DNA of 64,000 nucleotides, taken from positions 4,746,001 to 4,810,000 of the forward strand of contig NZ_FNSI01000001.1 of NCBI RefSeq assembly GCF_900104955.1, given 5' to 3'. Position 1 is the stretch's first letter. Each line of letters opens with the position of its first letter. Below, piece by piece: positions 37,642 to 46,456 of the stretch. The notes under the pieces were generated by a model. It did not search any database, was not told the DNA's origin, and saw nothing but the letters and a program-made list of their open reading frames with translations. A program made the translations under genes and the position numbers. This DNA comes from Beijerinckia sp. 28-YEA-48 (lineage in GTDB: Bacteria; Pseudomonadota; Alphaproteobacteria; Rhizobiales; Beijerinckiaceae).

Positions 37642-38670
37642 ATGACCAAGGATAAGGTGCAGGCGGCGCTGTTGGCGGCTGCCGTTGTGGCGTTCGCGCC
37701 GACGGCGCACGGGCAGACGGGCGCTGATTTCTACAAGGGTAAGACGGTGTCCATCCTGATCGGCTTTCCGCCGGGCGGCGGTTACGACGCCAATGCGCGT
37801 CTGCTGGCGCGCTATATGGGTCAATATATTCCCGGCGAGCCCACTCTGGTGCCCTCCAATATGCCGGGCGCGGGCTCCCTGGTGGCCGCCAATTACACTT
37901 ACAATGTCGCGCCGTCCGATGGTTCTGTGTTCACCATGTTCGCGCCCTCGACGGCGATGGAGCCGATCCTCGGCAATAAGACGGCGCGGTTCGACCCGGC
38001 GAAATTCTCTTGGCTCGGCTCGATGGCGCAAGAAGTGTCCTATTGCGGCATCTGGCAGGGGCCGGGTGTCGCGACTTCCTGGGATGATGCGATGAAGCAG
38101 GAAGTGATCTTCGGTGGTGGCGCCACATCGGCCATTACCTATCAGCATCCGATGGTGCTGAAGAATGTGCTCGGCGCCAAATTGAAGATCGTGCCTGGCT
38201 ATCCGGGCACGCGCGAGATCAATCTCGCCATGCAGCGCGGCGAAGTGCATGGCTCCTGCGGGCTCTACGTCTCCTCGATTGCCACGCAGTGGAGCCGGGA
38301 AGTCGCCAACGGCCAGTTGAAGCTGGTGTTGCAGATGGGCTCGAAGACGACCGACCGCTACGGCAAAGTGCCGAGCGTCTTCGACTATGCCAAGACCGAG
38401 GAGCAGAAGCAGATCCTCGACGTGCATTTCGGCCAATTGCTGCTGTCGCGCCCCTTCGCCGCGCCGCCGAACGTGCCAGCCGACCGGCTGGCAGTCCTGC
38501 GCTCCGCCTTTATGGCGACGATGAAGGACAAGGGGTTCCTGGCGGAAGCGGAAAAGGCCGGGCTCGATGTCGATCCGGCGACCGGCGACGAAATCCAGGC
38601 GATCCTGGCGAAGTTCGCCAGCTTTCCGCCGGATGTGCTGAGCAAGGCCGATGCGGCGATGGGGCGGTAG
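37642..38670 (+). CDS. Tripartite tricarboxylate transporter (TctC/Bug) substrate-binding protein
   Basis: Encodes 342 aa with a signal peptide (about 1-24, AHG/QT). The mature start DFYKGKTVSILIGFPPGGGYD and the NMPGAGSLVAANY segment are the Bug-family signature for binding carboxylates in the periplasm. The partner membrane genes tctA and tctB are not present. It is third in an operon with the two decarboxylase-like genes, so its ligand may be the aromatic acid they process. The ATG at 37642 is supported by GGAGGG. A double REP-like element follows the stop. Confidence 0.9.
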   Translation: MTKDKVQAALLAAAVVAFAPTAHGQTGADFYKGKTVSILIGFPPGGGYDANARLLARYMGQYIPGEPTLVPSNMPGAGSLVAANYTYNVAPSDGSVFTMFAPSTAMEPILGNKTARFDPAKFSWLGSMAQEVSYCGIWQGPGVATSWDDAMKQEVIFGGGATSAITYQHPMVLKNVLGAKLKIVPGYPGTREINLAMQRGEVHGSCGLYVSSIATQWSREVANGQLKLVLQMGSKTTDRYGKVPSVFDYAKTEEQKQILDVHFGQLLLSRPFAAPPNVPADRLAVLRSAFMATMKDKGFLAEAEKAGLDVDPATGDEIQAILAKFASFPPDVLSKADAAMGR

Positions 38671-38684
38671 GTTCTGCTCAATCT

Positions 38685-38850
38685 ACGTGTCATCCCGGAC
38701 GCGCTAAAAGCGCGATCCGGGACCCAGGGGCAACAGACGAAATGCTGTTCGTTGAAGGCGTTCTCGGTTGCAATCCGAGATTCATCCACACGCCCCTGGG
38801 TCCCGGATCACTTGCTGCGCAAGTGTCCGGGATGACACCGAGGGCTTCGG
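38685..38850. repeat. REP-like double palindrome, family A, copy 3
   Basis: Left arm GTGTCATCCCGGACGCGC with GCGCGATCCGGGACCCAGGGG; right arm CCCCTGGGTCCCGGATCACT with AAGTGTCCGGGATGACAC. The outer 18-20 nt of the arms are exact inverted copies. It lies between the convergent TctC-type and extradiol dioxygenase genes. Confidence 0.88.
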
Positions 38851-38857
38851 TAACCTC

Positions 38858-39847
38858 TCAGCCCCAGACCGCGAAACCCATGCCGCAGCCGGTGCCGGCG
38901 AGCGAGCGGTAGCAGGGCACATAGTCCTGCCACTGGGTGTCGAGATGTTCGCAGGCGCCCGCCACCGCCAGCCAGTTGCGCACTTCCGACGTGCCGGAAT
39001 TGAGCTTGTTCATCGGGATGGCGCGCAGCCAATCCGCGTTCTTGTTGCGGAAGGCTTCGAGCAGAGCGAGATCGAGCTCCTCATTGACGGTAAAATGGCT
39101 GAGGCCGCCGGAGGCGAGAATGCCGACGCGGCGCTCTTCCGGCCAGGCTTTCACTGCGGCGGCGATGGCGCGGCCCAGATCATAGCAGCGCCGTGGGCGT
39201 GGCTGGTTCGGCGGAAAGTAGGTGTTGAGCGCGATCGGCACGATCGGCACGATTTCCTGCGGCATCAGCCGCTGGTGCACGAAGCCGAAGGCATGACCTT
39301 CGCCATGTTCCTTGCCGAGGCGCTTGGCATGGCTGATGTCGAAATCCGCATCCATCAACGCATTGGTCAGATGGCGGGCCAGCGCGGCATCGACCGGATA
39401 TTCGATCGAGCCATTGGTGACGTGATATTGCTGGCGGGCCGTGCGCCACCATTGCGGCGCATCCTCATCCATATGCAGCGGATTGTTGAGGATGGTCTCG
39501 CCGGAATAGATCAGGATCGACGGCATGTTGTCGTCGAAGAACTGTTCGTTCTGATCGTCGCCGACGATGATCAGCGCATCAAGTTCACGGTGCTGGATGA
39601 TACCAGCCAGCTTCTCGATATTGGCGGTGCAGCGCGCGGCGCGCTCTTCCATCACCTGCGGGGTGATCTGCGCGGCAAGCGTCGGGCCGGCCAGTTCGAC
39701 GAGCTCGCCGAAGCTGCGCGGATTGCCGTCGCGATCAAGCAGCTTGCGGCCGCTTTGGTCGATCTCGGCGTGTTTCGGATAATCTTCGGCCGGGGTTGCC
39801 AGCATCGGCGAATGGGACGTGCCGATGCCCAATACGATCTGTGCCAC
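38858..39847 (-). CDS. LigB-type (class III) extradiol ring-cleavage dioxygenase family protein
   Basis: Encodes 329 aa. It starts QIVLGIGTSHSP with the first metal His in the family position (about residue 12), and GGLSHF later matches the second-shell His. The segment DALIIVGDDQNEQFFDDNMP corresponds to the strand that normally supplies the second metal His; here I see Asn where many relatives have His (DDQH). Class III enzymes open protocatechuate, gallate or related catechols with Fe(II). Its neighbours across the REP element are two decarboxylase-like genes whose product could be such a catechol. Two binding-protein genes lie upstream on the same strand. Confidence 0.82.
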   Translation of the reverse strand: MAQIVLGIGTSHSPMLATPAEDYPKHAEIDQSGRKLLDRDGNPRSFGELVELAGPTLAAQITPQVMEERAARCTANIEKLAGIIQHRELDALIIVGDDQNEQFFDDNMPSILIYSGETILNNPLHMDEDAPQWWRTARQQYHVTNGSIEYPVDAALARHLTNALMDADFDISHAKRLGKEHGEGHAFGFVHQRLMPQEIVPIVPIALNTYFPPNQPRPRRCYDLGRAIAAAVKAWPEERRVGILASGGLSHFTVNEELDLALLEAFRNKNADWLRAIPMNKLNSGTSEVRNWLAVAGACEHLDTQWQDYVPCYRSLAGTGCGMGFAVWG

Positions 39848-39881
39848 GGTGTTCTCCTTTTCTTTTTCGTTATCGCTTCAA

Positions 39882-40835
39882 TCAGCGCGGCAAAATCTGG
39901 AATAGTTCTTTTGTCTGGGCTTCGGTCAGCGGAGCGGCGATGTATTTGTAGGTCACCGCGTCGGGCATGATCTCGTTGAGGCCGACAATCTTGTCCGGAT
40001 CGATCGCCGATTTGGCGAAGAACTCGTCGCGGGTGCGCGTGGCGACCGCTTCCGACACGCCGACGAATTCAGCATAGGTTTTCAGCATGGCCGGATCGTC
40101 GTACATGCGGTCGATGGTCTCGCGATAGGCTTTCATGAAACGTTCGAGCTGCGGTTTCTTGCTCTGCAGGGTCTGCGCATGCACGTCGAGCAGGCGCACG
40201 GTCTGGCCTTTGAACGCGGTGTCGTTGCCGGTGGCGATGACGCGGATTCTCTTCTGGTCGATGAAGTCGAGGCCAGAGGGCGGCGCCGACCAGCCCATGT
40301 CGACCTGACCGGACATCACCTGCGTCAGCGTGGTCGACGGGCTGCCCGTCGCGACGGGCCGTGCCTTCAGCTTCATCTCGTTGAGGAAGGCGGTGACGAT
40401 GCCGTGGGTCGAGGAGCCGTTGGTCGAATAGGCGATGGTGCGGCCATCCATGTCCTTCATGGTTTTGACCGGTGAATCCTCGCGCACATACCAGAACAGA
40501 TCGCCAGCGCCGGTCGATTGCGCGCCGATGACGCGGATGGGCGCGCCTTTCGAGAAAGCGCCGAGCGTGCCCATGATGCCAGCGGCAACGCCAACGTCGA
40601 CGGAATTCGACAGCACCGCTTGAATGGTTTCGCCGCTGCCCTGAGTCCAGAGGATTTCAAGTTCAAGGCCGTGTTTCTTGAAGATGCCGGCGCGCTGGCC
40701 GATTTCAGCCACGGCGGAATCCCAATTGCCGCGCTGGCCCACCGCCAGTTTCAGCTTGTCTTGCGCGATGGCGGGCACAGCCGCCAAGGCCATGGCAAGT
40801 ATCAGTCCGGCACGGATCAGCTTCGAGGCCGTCAT
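39882..40835 (-). CDS. NMT1/SsuA-like ABC substrate-binding protein, paralogue 1
   Basis: Encodes 317 aa from the ATG at 40835, with a signal peptide ending AIA/QD. The mature start DKLKLAVGQRGNWDSAVAE and GIFKKHGLELE are typical of NitT/TauT-type (NMT1) binding proteins. It is closely similar throughout to the next gene upstream, indicating tandem duplication. No NitT/TauT permease or ATPase is nearby. It ends 34 nt before the extradiol dioxygenase gene, so it is probably cotranscribed with it and may bind an aromatic substrate. Confidence 0.88.
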   Translation of the reverse strand: MTASKLIRAGLILAMALAAVPAIAQDKLKLAVGQRGNWDSAVAEIGQRAGIFKKHGLELEILWTQGSGETIQAVLSNSVDVGVAAGIMGTLGAFSKGAPIRVIGAQSTGAGDLFWYVREDSPVKTMKDMDGRTIAYSTNGSSTHGIVTAFLNEMKLKARPVATGSPSTTLTQVMSGQVDMGWSAPPSGLDFIDQKRIRVIATGNDTAFKGQTVRLLDVHAQTLQSKKPQLERFMKAYRETIDRMYDDPAMLKTYAEFVGVSEAVATRTRDEFFAKSAIDPDKIVGLNEIMPDAVTYKYIAAPLTEAQTKELFQILPR

Positions 40836-40992
40836 TAGGGTTCCCTCCGAAAATATTATGGCGCGGGCCATCAGTAATGACCCGCGCCATAGCAAGAAAG
40901 ATCAAGGGCAGCAATCGTTGTTGCCGCGTCGAGATGATGATGAATTCAGATCAAATCGATCATGATAGACGATCGGTTTGATGTTTCTTTGT

Positions 40993-41961
40993 TTAGCGCG
41001 GCGGAATCTGGATCAGTTCCTTAAGCTGCGCCTCGGTCAGCGGCGCGGTGATATATTTGAAGTTGACCGCGTCGGGCATGATCTCGTTGAGGCCGACAAC
41101 TTTGTCCGGATCGATCGACGCGGGCGGAAAGAACTGGTCGCGCGTGCGCTTGGCCACCTGTTCGGGTATGCCGACGAAATCGGCATAAATCTTCAGCGCC
41201 GCTGGATCCTTGTACATCATGTCGATGGTTTCGCGGTAAGCCTTCATGTAGCGCTCGATCGCCGCTTTCTTGCCTTGCAGCGCCGTCGCATTGGTGATGA
41301 CGAGCCGCACGGTCTGACCTTTGAAGGCGGTGTCATTGCCTGTGGCGATGATGCGGATCTTGTTCTGGTCGAGCAGGTCAAGGCCGAAAGGCGGCGCCGA
41401 CCAGCCGATGTCGATCTGGCCGGACATGACCTGCGTCAAAGTTGCGGAAGGTCCGCCGGTGCCCGTCGGTGTCGCCTTGATGCCGAGGTCCTTGATGAAA
41501 GCCGTCACCACGCCATGGGTCGAAGAGCCGTTGGTGGAATAGGAGATGGTTTTGCCGGCGGCATCCTTGAGCGACTTGATCGGCGAATCCGCTTTCACAT
41601 ACCAGAACAGGTCGCCGGCGCCCGTGGTCTCGGCGCCGATGATGCGCACCGGCGCGTTCTTGGAAAAGGCGCTGAGCGTGCCCATGATGCCGGCGCCGAT
41701 GCCGATGTCGGCCGAGCCGCCGATGACCGCCTGCTGGGTCTCGCCGCCACCCTGGGTGTAGAGCAGTTCCAAGACGAGATTGTGCTTTTTGAAGATGCCG
41801 GCGCGCTGGCCGATTTCGGAGACCGAGGTGTCCCAATTGCCGCGCTGTCCGACCGCCAAGAGCAGTTTGTCCTGGGCCAGGGCTTGGCCGGCGATGAAAA
41901 GGGAAGCCGCAGCGAGCGCCAGTTTCCAACCTGTTTGGCGCGAAACCCTCGAAATCGTCAT
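40993..41961 (-). CDS. NMT1/SsuA-like ABC substrate-binding protein, paralogue 2
   Basis: Encodes 322 aa from the ATG at 41961, preceded by GGGAGGG. The signal peptide ends ALA/QD. DKLLLAVGQRGNWDTSVSE and the ending PDAVNFKYITAPLTEAQLKEL parallel the downstream paralogue almost residue for residue. The 157-nt gap between the copies could contain a separate promoter. The shared shape and lack of permease suggest either use by a distant transporter or ligand sensing. The region upstream is shared with the divergent ccmC. Confidence 0.88.
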   Translation of the reverse strand: MTISRVSRQTGWKLALAAASLFIAGQALAQDKLLLAVGQRGNWDTSVSEIGQRAGIFKKHNLVLELLYTQGGGETQQAVIGGSADIGIGAGIMGTLSAFSKNAPVRIIGAETTGAGDLFWYVKADSPIKSLKDAAGKTISYSTNGSSTHGVVTAFIKDLGIKATPTGTGGPSATLTQVMSGQIDIGWSAPPFGLDLLDQNKIRIIATGNDTAFKGQTVRLVITNATALQGKKAAIERYMKAYRETIDMMYKDPAALKIYADFVGIPEQVAKRTRDQFFPPASIDPDKVVGLNEIMPDAVNFKYITAPLTEAQLKELIQIPPR

Positions 41962-42152
41962 TTGTCCCTCCCAAATATCGGTGATGTGGCGGCCTCTACG
42001 GGTGTTGCCCATCCGATAATAGGCAGCGATATCAAGAAACCTTAGGGTCGGCAAACAAATGATCCAATCGGTGTAGTTTGCGGTGTAATTTGATCGCCCT
42101 GTGACCGGCCGGCGCGTTGCCATGGGGCCTCAAGAGCAATAGACGTTTCGCG

Positions 42153-42908
42153 ATGCTGAAATATGCCAATCCAGCCAATTTCCTCTGGCTTGCCGACCGC
42201 TTGATCCCCTGGCTCGGTGCGGCCGCCGCCGCAGTGCTGGCGGTTGGGCTCTATCTGGCTTTCTTCGTCGCGCCGGCGGACTATCAGCAGGGCGAAACGG
42301 TGCGGATCATGTTCATTCATGTGCCGGCCGCCTGGCTGTCGATGTTCTGCTATGGGCTGATGGCGCTGTCGGCGCTCGGCACCCTGGTCTGGCGTCATCC
42401 GCTGGCCGACGCGGCGCAGCAGGCGGCAGCACCCTTGGGCGCGGCTTTCACCTTCGTCTGCCTCGTTACCGGCTCGCTGTGGGGCAAGCCGATGTGGGGG
42501 ACGTGGTGGGTCTGGGATGCCAGGCTGACCTCGGTGCTGGTGCTGTTCATCATCTATCTTGGCCTCATCGCCTTATGGCGCACCATCGAGGAACCGGCGC
42601 TGGCCGGCCGCGCCGCGGCGATCCTGACCCTGGTCGGCTGCGTCAATCTGCCGATCATCAAATTCTCGGTCGATTGGTGGAACACGCTGCATCAGCCGGC
42701 GTCGGTGTTTCGCCTCGGCGGCCCCACCATTCATCCTTCCATGCTGTGGCCGCTGCTGCTGATGGCGTTGGGGGGAACCTTGCTGTTCCTCACCCTGCAT
42801 CTGATGGCGACACGCAATGAGGTGCTGCGGCGCCGACTGCGGCGGCTGACCATTGTCGCGGCGCAGCGTGGCGAGCGCGCGCCGCTGGCGGCGGGGGAGG
42901 CGGTCTGA
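42153..42908 (+). CDS. ccmC: Heme exporter / heme handling protein CcmC
   Basis: Encodes 251 aa with six transmembrane helices. The tryptophan-rich heme-binding WWD motif reads WGKPMWGTWWVWDARLTS; flanking His residues lie in HVPAAWLSMF and NTLHQPASV. CcmC loads heme onto CcmE in the periplasm. The ATG at 42153 is chosen because the first helix begins shortly after. ccmD overlaps its stop by 1 nt. It is separated from ccmB by about 6.4 kb. Confidence 0.95.
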   Translation: MLKYANPANFLWLADRLIPWLGAAAAAVLAVGLYLAFFVAPADYQQGETVRIMFIHVPAAWLSMFCYGLMALSALGTLVWRHPLADAAQQAAAPLGAAFTFVCLVTGSLWGKPMWGTWWVWDARLTSVLVLFIIYLGLIALWRTIEEPALAGRAAAILTLVGCVNLPIIKFSVDWWNTLHQPASVFRLGGPTIHPSMLWPLLLMALGGTLLFLTLHLMATRNEVLRRRLRRLTIVAAQRGERAPLAAGEAV

Positions 42909-43060
42909 TGGGCGAGCACGCGGGCTATATCGTCGCTGCCTATGGCATCACCGTCGTCGTCATTCTTGGCGTCATCGGTTGGACGACGTTTGACTATGCG
43001 CGGTTGAAGCGCGCCTTGCAGCGCTTTCCGACGCGCGGCGATACGGACGGTGGCGCATGA
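42908..43060 (+). CDS. ccmD: Heme exporter protein CcmD (short)
   Basis: Encodes 50 aa: a single transmembrane helix (about residues 8-28, containing YGITVVVILGVIGW) followed by a basic cytoplasmic tail (DYARLKRALQRF), the usual CcmD form. It starts at 42908 within the ccmC stop (TGATG) and its TGA overlaps the ccmG ATG (ATGA). CcmD stabilises the CcmABC-CcmE complex. Confidence 0.9.
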   Translation: MGEHAGYIVAAYGITVVVILGVIGWTTFDYARLKRALQRFPTRGDTDGGA

Positions 43061-43647
43061 CCGATCAGGCCAAATCCGAAACCGGTCAGTCTTCACGCCG
43101 GCTTTTGACGCTGATCCCGCTTGCCGCCTTTCTGGCGCTGGCGTTGCTGTTCTTCTTCCGCCTCGGTGCCGGCGATGCCTCGCGTGTGCCGTCGGCCTTG
43201 ATCGGCAAGCAGGTGCCGGCCTTCTCCCTGCCGCCGGTCGAAGGCACGAACCGCCCCGGCTTCAGCGATGCGGATCTGCGCCAAGGACATGTTTCAATCG
43301 TCAATATTTTCGCCAGCTGGTGCGTGCCGTGTCGCGACGAGCATCCGCTGCTGAGCCAGCTCGCCGCCGATGCAGCGTTGAGCGCCAAAGGCGTGCGCCT
43401 GATCGGCCTCAACTACAAGGACGAGCCGGTCAATGCGGCGCGCTTCCTGAACGAGCTGGGCAATCCCTATGCGCTGATCGGCAGCGACAAGCCGGGCCGG
43501 GCGGCGATCGATTGGGGTGTCTATGGGGTGCCGGAGACTTTCGTCGTCAAGGGCGACGGCACGATCGCCTTCAAAGTGGTAGGGCCGCTGAGTGAGACGA
43601 GCCTGCGCACCGTGCTGCTGCCGGAAATCGAGAAGGCGCTGCGCTAG
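43057..43647 (+). CDS. ccmG: Thiol:disulfide interchange protein CcmG/DsbE
   Basis: Encodes 196 aa. An N-terminal membrane anchor (about 15-35) precedes a periplasmic thioredoxin fold with active site WCVPC (Cys89 and Cys92) and cis-proline segment YGVPETFVV. It reduces the apocytochrome c heme-binding cysteines. It overlaps ccmD by 4 bp. Its 3' end converges on yciB across a double REP-like element. Confidence 0.95.
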   Translation: MTDQAKSETGQSSRRLLTLIPLAAFLALALLFFFRLGAGDASRVPSALIGKQVPAFSLPPVEGTNRPGFSDADLRQGHVSIVNIFASWCVPCRDEHPLLSQLAADAALSAKGVRLIGLNYKDEPVNAARFLNELGNPYALIGSDKPGRAAIDWGVYGVPETFVVKGDGTIAFKVVGPLSETSLRTVLLPEIEKALR

Positions 43648-43664
43648 CTTCTCAGGATTTGCCG

Positions 43665-43840
43665 CGATCTTCGTGTCATCCCGGACGCCGCAGGCGATCC
43701 GGGATCCAGAGCGCGTGGCAGGGGCTCAAATCTTGCTGCGGCACAGCTCTTTCTGAAGCATCAGGACAAGCAGCACTCGTCAAATGCCCCTGGATCCCGG
43801 ATCACGCTCCGCGTGTCCGGGATGACACAAAGGCTTCGGT
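43665..43840. repeat. REP-like double palindrome, family A, copy 4
   Basis: Left arm GTGTCATCCCGGACGCCG with CAGGCGATCCGGGATCCAG; right arm CCCCTGGATCCCGGATCACG with CGTGTCCGGGATGACAC. It fills almost the whole gap between the convergent ccmG and yciB genes. Confidence 0.88.
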
Positions 43841-43842
43841 CT

Positions 43843-44502
43843 TTACTCCGCGTCCGGGTTCTTGACCTCGTACTTGAGGATCAACGGCACCTGAGACAGG
43901 GCGAAGATGATGGTCAGCGGCATAATGCCGAACACTTTGAAGCTCACCCAAAAGTCCGTCGTCTGCGTGCGCCAGACGATTTCGTTCAGCGCGGCCAGCA
44001 CAAAGAAGAACAGGCCCCAGCGGACGGTGAGCTTGCGCCAGCCTTCCTCCGTCAGATGCATCACGGAATCGAGAACGACCGGCAGCAGCAGTTTGCCGAA
44101 GGCCAGCGAGCCGAGCAGCACCGCGCCGAAGATGGCGTTGACGATCGTCGGCTTCAGTTTGATGAACAGATCATCGTGAAACAGGAAGGTCAGCACGCCA
44201 AAGAAGACGACGGCGATGCAGGTGACGACGGGCATCACCGGCAGGCGTTTGGTCAGCCGCCAGGAGATGAGCAGCGAGACGACGACGCTGATCATGAGAA
44301 CAAGCGTGGCGGCGAAAATGCCGGCCTTCTCGCCTTCGAGCAGTGACGCGGGCATGATCGGTTCAAGCAACGGGCGGAACAGCGCCGGGCGCGAATTGGC
44401 CAGGAAGAACAGAACCAGTGGCCCCATTTCGAGGGCCAGTTTCAGCATCGGGTTCTGTTTCGGTGCGGCGGTGCGCGCGGCGATGGTGGGTTCGGTGCTC
44501 AT
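43843..44502 (-). CDS. yciB: Inner membrane-spanning protein YciB (septation protein A / IspZ family)
   Basis: Encodes 219 aa with about five hydrophobic helices. It carries the family N-terminal stretch LALEMGPLVLFFLANSRP and the C-terminal WRTQTTDFWVSFKVFGIMPLT. Family members affect envelope integrity and septation; the mechanism is unclear. The start at 44502 excludes an upstream stretch that shadows ftsY. It lies 16 nt after the ftsY stop, so the two are cotranscribed, as in many Hyphomicrobiales. Confidence 0.9.
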   Translation of the reverse strand: MSTEPTIAARTAAPKQNPMLKLALEMGPLVLFFLANSRPALFRPLLEPIMPASLLEGEKAGIFAATLVLMISVVVSLLISWRLTKRLPVMPVVTCIAVVFFGVLTFLFHDDLFIKLKPTIVNAIFGAVLLGSLAFGKLLLPVVLDSVMHLTEEGWRKLTVRWGLFFFVLAALNEIVWRTQTTDFWVSFKVFGIMPLTIIFALSQVPLILKYEVKNPDAE

Positions 44503-44518
44503 CAAAAGTCCTGTTGCA

Positions 44519-45592
44519 TCATTCGTCGAGCCCGGCGATGGCGCGGGCGAAATCATTGGCGGTGAAAGGTTCGAGATCATCCATCTGTTCGCCGACGCCG
44601 ATGAAATGCACCGGCAGGCGGAATTTTTCGGCGATGGCGACGAGAATGCCACCGCGTGCCGTGCCGTCGAGCTTGGTCATCACCAGACCGGTGACGCCGG
44701 CCTTCTGGCCGAAGATCTCCACCTGCGACATGGCGTTTTGGCCGACGGTGGCGTCGAGCACCAGCAGCACCGCGTGGGGTGCTTGCGCATCGACCTTCTT
44801 CATCACGCGGACGATCTTTTCCAGCTCGGCCATCAGTTCGGCGCGGTTCTGCAATCGGCCCGCCGTATCCATGATCAGCACGTCGGCATTTTCGGCGCGC
44901 GCCTGTTCGATGGCCTCGTAGGCGAGGCTCGCGGCATCCGATCCCTGCGCGCGGGCGACGACGCTGGCGCCGATGCGTGAGCCCCAGATCTTGAGCTGTT
45001 CGATGGCGGCGGCGCGGAAGGTGTCGCCGGCGGCGAGCATCACCTTGTGGCCTTCGGCGGCGAGCTTGCCGGAGAGCTTACCGATCGTCGTCGTCTTGCC
45101 GGAACCGTTGACGCCGACGACGAGGATGACGAAGGGCTTATGCGTCGTATCGATCTCAAGCGGCTTGGCGACCGGCGCCAGCACGCTTTCGATCTCGCTC
45201 GCCATGATGGTGCGCACTTCCTCCGGCGAAATTTCCTTATCGTAGCGGCCTTTGCCGACAGCTTCGGCGATGCGGCCGGCCATGGTGACGCCGAGATCGG
45301 CCTGGATCAGCGCGTCTTCCAGCTCCTCCAGCGTGTCGCTGCCGAGCTTCCGCTTGGTGAAAATGTCGCCGATGCTCTGGCCGAGCGCCGAGGAAGAGCG
45401 CGACAGGCCCTGTTTGAGCCGTTGCCACCACGATTTCTTCTCGGATTTTTCCTCGGGCTTTTTTTCCTCGTTCTTTTCGGCAACCGGGGTTTCAGCGGCG
45501 CGTTCGTCGACAGCGGTGTTGGCTGGCGCGGCCTCGCGCCCGAACAGGCGGCCGAAAAAGCCCGGTTTCTTCTGTTCTTCGTCCGACATCAT
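44519..45592 (-). CDS. ftsY: Signal recognition particle receptor FtsY
   Basis: Encodes 357 aa. A charged N-terminal A domain (about 1-55, Glu/Lys-rich) is followed by the NG GTPase: G1 GVNGSGKTTT, DTFRAAA, G3 DTAGRLQ, G4 TKLDG. It docks SRP-ribosome complexes at the membrane; its partner Ffh is at 58.8 kb. The initiator may be the first or second of two adjacent Met codons. Cotranscribed with yciB. Confidence 0.96.
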   Translation of the reverse strand: MMSDEEQKKPGFFGRLFGREAAPANTAVDERAAETPVAEKNEEKKPEEKSEKKSWWQRLKQGLSRSSSALGQSIGDIFTKRKLGSDTLEELEDALIQADLGVTMAGRIAEAVGKGRYDKEISPEEVRTIMASEIESVLAPVAKPLEIDTTHKPFVILVVGVNGSGKTTTIGKLSGKLAAEGHKVMLAAGDTFRAAAIEQLKIWGSRIGASVVARAQGSDAASLAYEAIEQARAENADVLIMDTAGRLQNRAELMAELEKIVRVMKKVDAQAPHAVLLVLDATVGQNAMSQVEIFGQKAGVTGLVMTKLDGTARGGILVAIAEKFRLPVHFIGVGEQMDDLEPFTANDFARAIAGLDE

Positions 45593-45742
45593 CGCCTTCT
45601 ATTGCGAACGGACTACGATATTCGCAGGCCGCTCCAAATATAAGATTGATCACGTTTATGACTTTTGATCGGTACGATCCAAGGTCATCGCGATCTTTGC
45701 GGGCTTGACGGGCCCGCGCCGCGCCTCGATAGCCTGTTCTCC

Positions 45743-46456
45743 ATGACGCCGGAAGAACTTAATCAACGCCTTCTCTATCGCGACGGGCTGATGCTCGTGA
45801 TCGACAAACCGTTCGGCATCGCCGTGCATAAGGGCCCGAAAGGCGGCGAAAATCTGGAGGCCTATTTCGACGCGCTGCGCTTCGGCCTGCCGCGCTCACC
45901 AGCGCTCGCCCATCGGCTGGACCGCGATACGGCCGGCTGCCTGGTCCTGGGGCGCCACCATAAAGCTCTGGAAAAACTAGGAAAACTGTTCAAACACGGG
46001 CAGATCGACAAGCGCTATTGGGCGGTTGTCGAGGACGGTCCGACAGAGGCGCAAGGGCTGATCGATTTGCCGCTCGGACGGCTCGACGCGACGCGCGGTT
46101 GGTGGATGAAGGTCGACCCGCTGGGCCTGCCGTCGCAGACCCGCTGGCAGGTGCTGGGGCGGGGCGTTGACGAAGAGGGCAAGGCGCTGACCTGGCTCGA
46201 GCTTGAGCCTTTGACCGGGCGCACCCACCAGTTGCGGGTGCACTGCGCCTCCATGGGCTGGGCGATTGTCGGTGACCCGGTCTATGGCTCGGCCGCGCCG
46301 GGCACGGGACCTGGCCTGCAATTGCTGGCGCGCGAGGTCAGCGTGCCGCTCTACAAGAACAAGGATCCGATCACGGTGACGGCGCCGCCGCCGGCCCATA
46401 TGCGGGTCCGACTCGCCGCCTGCGGGTGGAGCGAAACGGCTGAAAACGCTGCTTAA
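45743..46456 (+). CDS. RluA-family RNA pseudouridine synthase
   Basis: Encodes 237 aa from the ATG at 45743. The catalytic Asp lies in HRLDRDTAGCL and the family motifs TGRTHQLRVH and VGDPVYG follow. There is no S4 domain, so it is a short RluA/RluC/TruC-type enzyme; the target uridine cannot be told from sequence. Its last 4 nt overlap the convergent mtaB gene. It sits between ftsY and mtaB on the opposite strand, interrupting an otherwise same-strand block. Confidence 0.9.
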   Translation: MTPEELNQRLLYRDGLMLVIDKPFGIAVHKGPKGGENLEAYFDALRFGLPRSPALAHRLDRDTAGCLVLGRHHKALEKLGKLFKHGQIDKRYWAVVEDGPTEAQGLIDLPLGRLDATRGWWMKVDPLGLPSQTRWQVLGRGVDEEGKALTWLELEPLTGRTHQLRVHCASMGWAIVGDPVYGSAAPGTGPGLQLLAREVSVPLYKNKDPITVTAPPPAHMRVRLAACGWSETAENAA

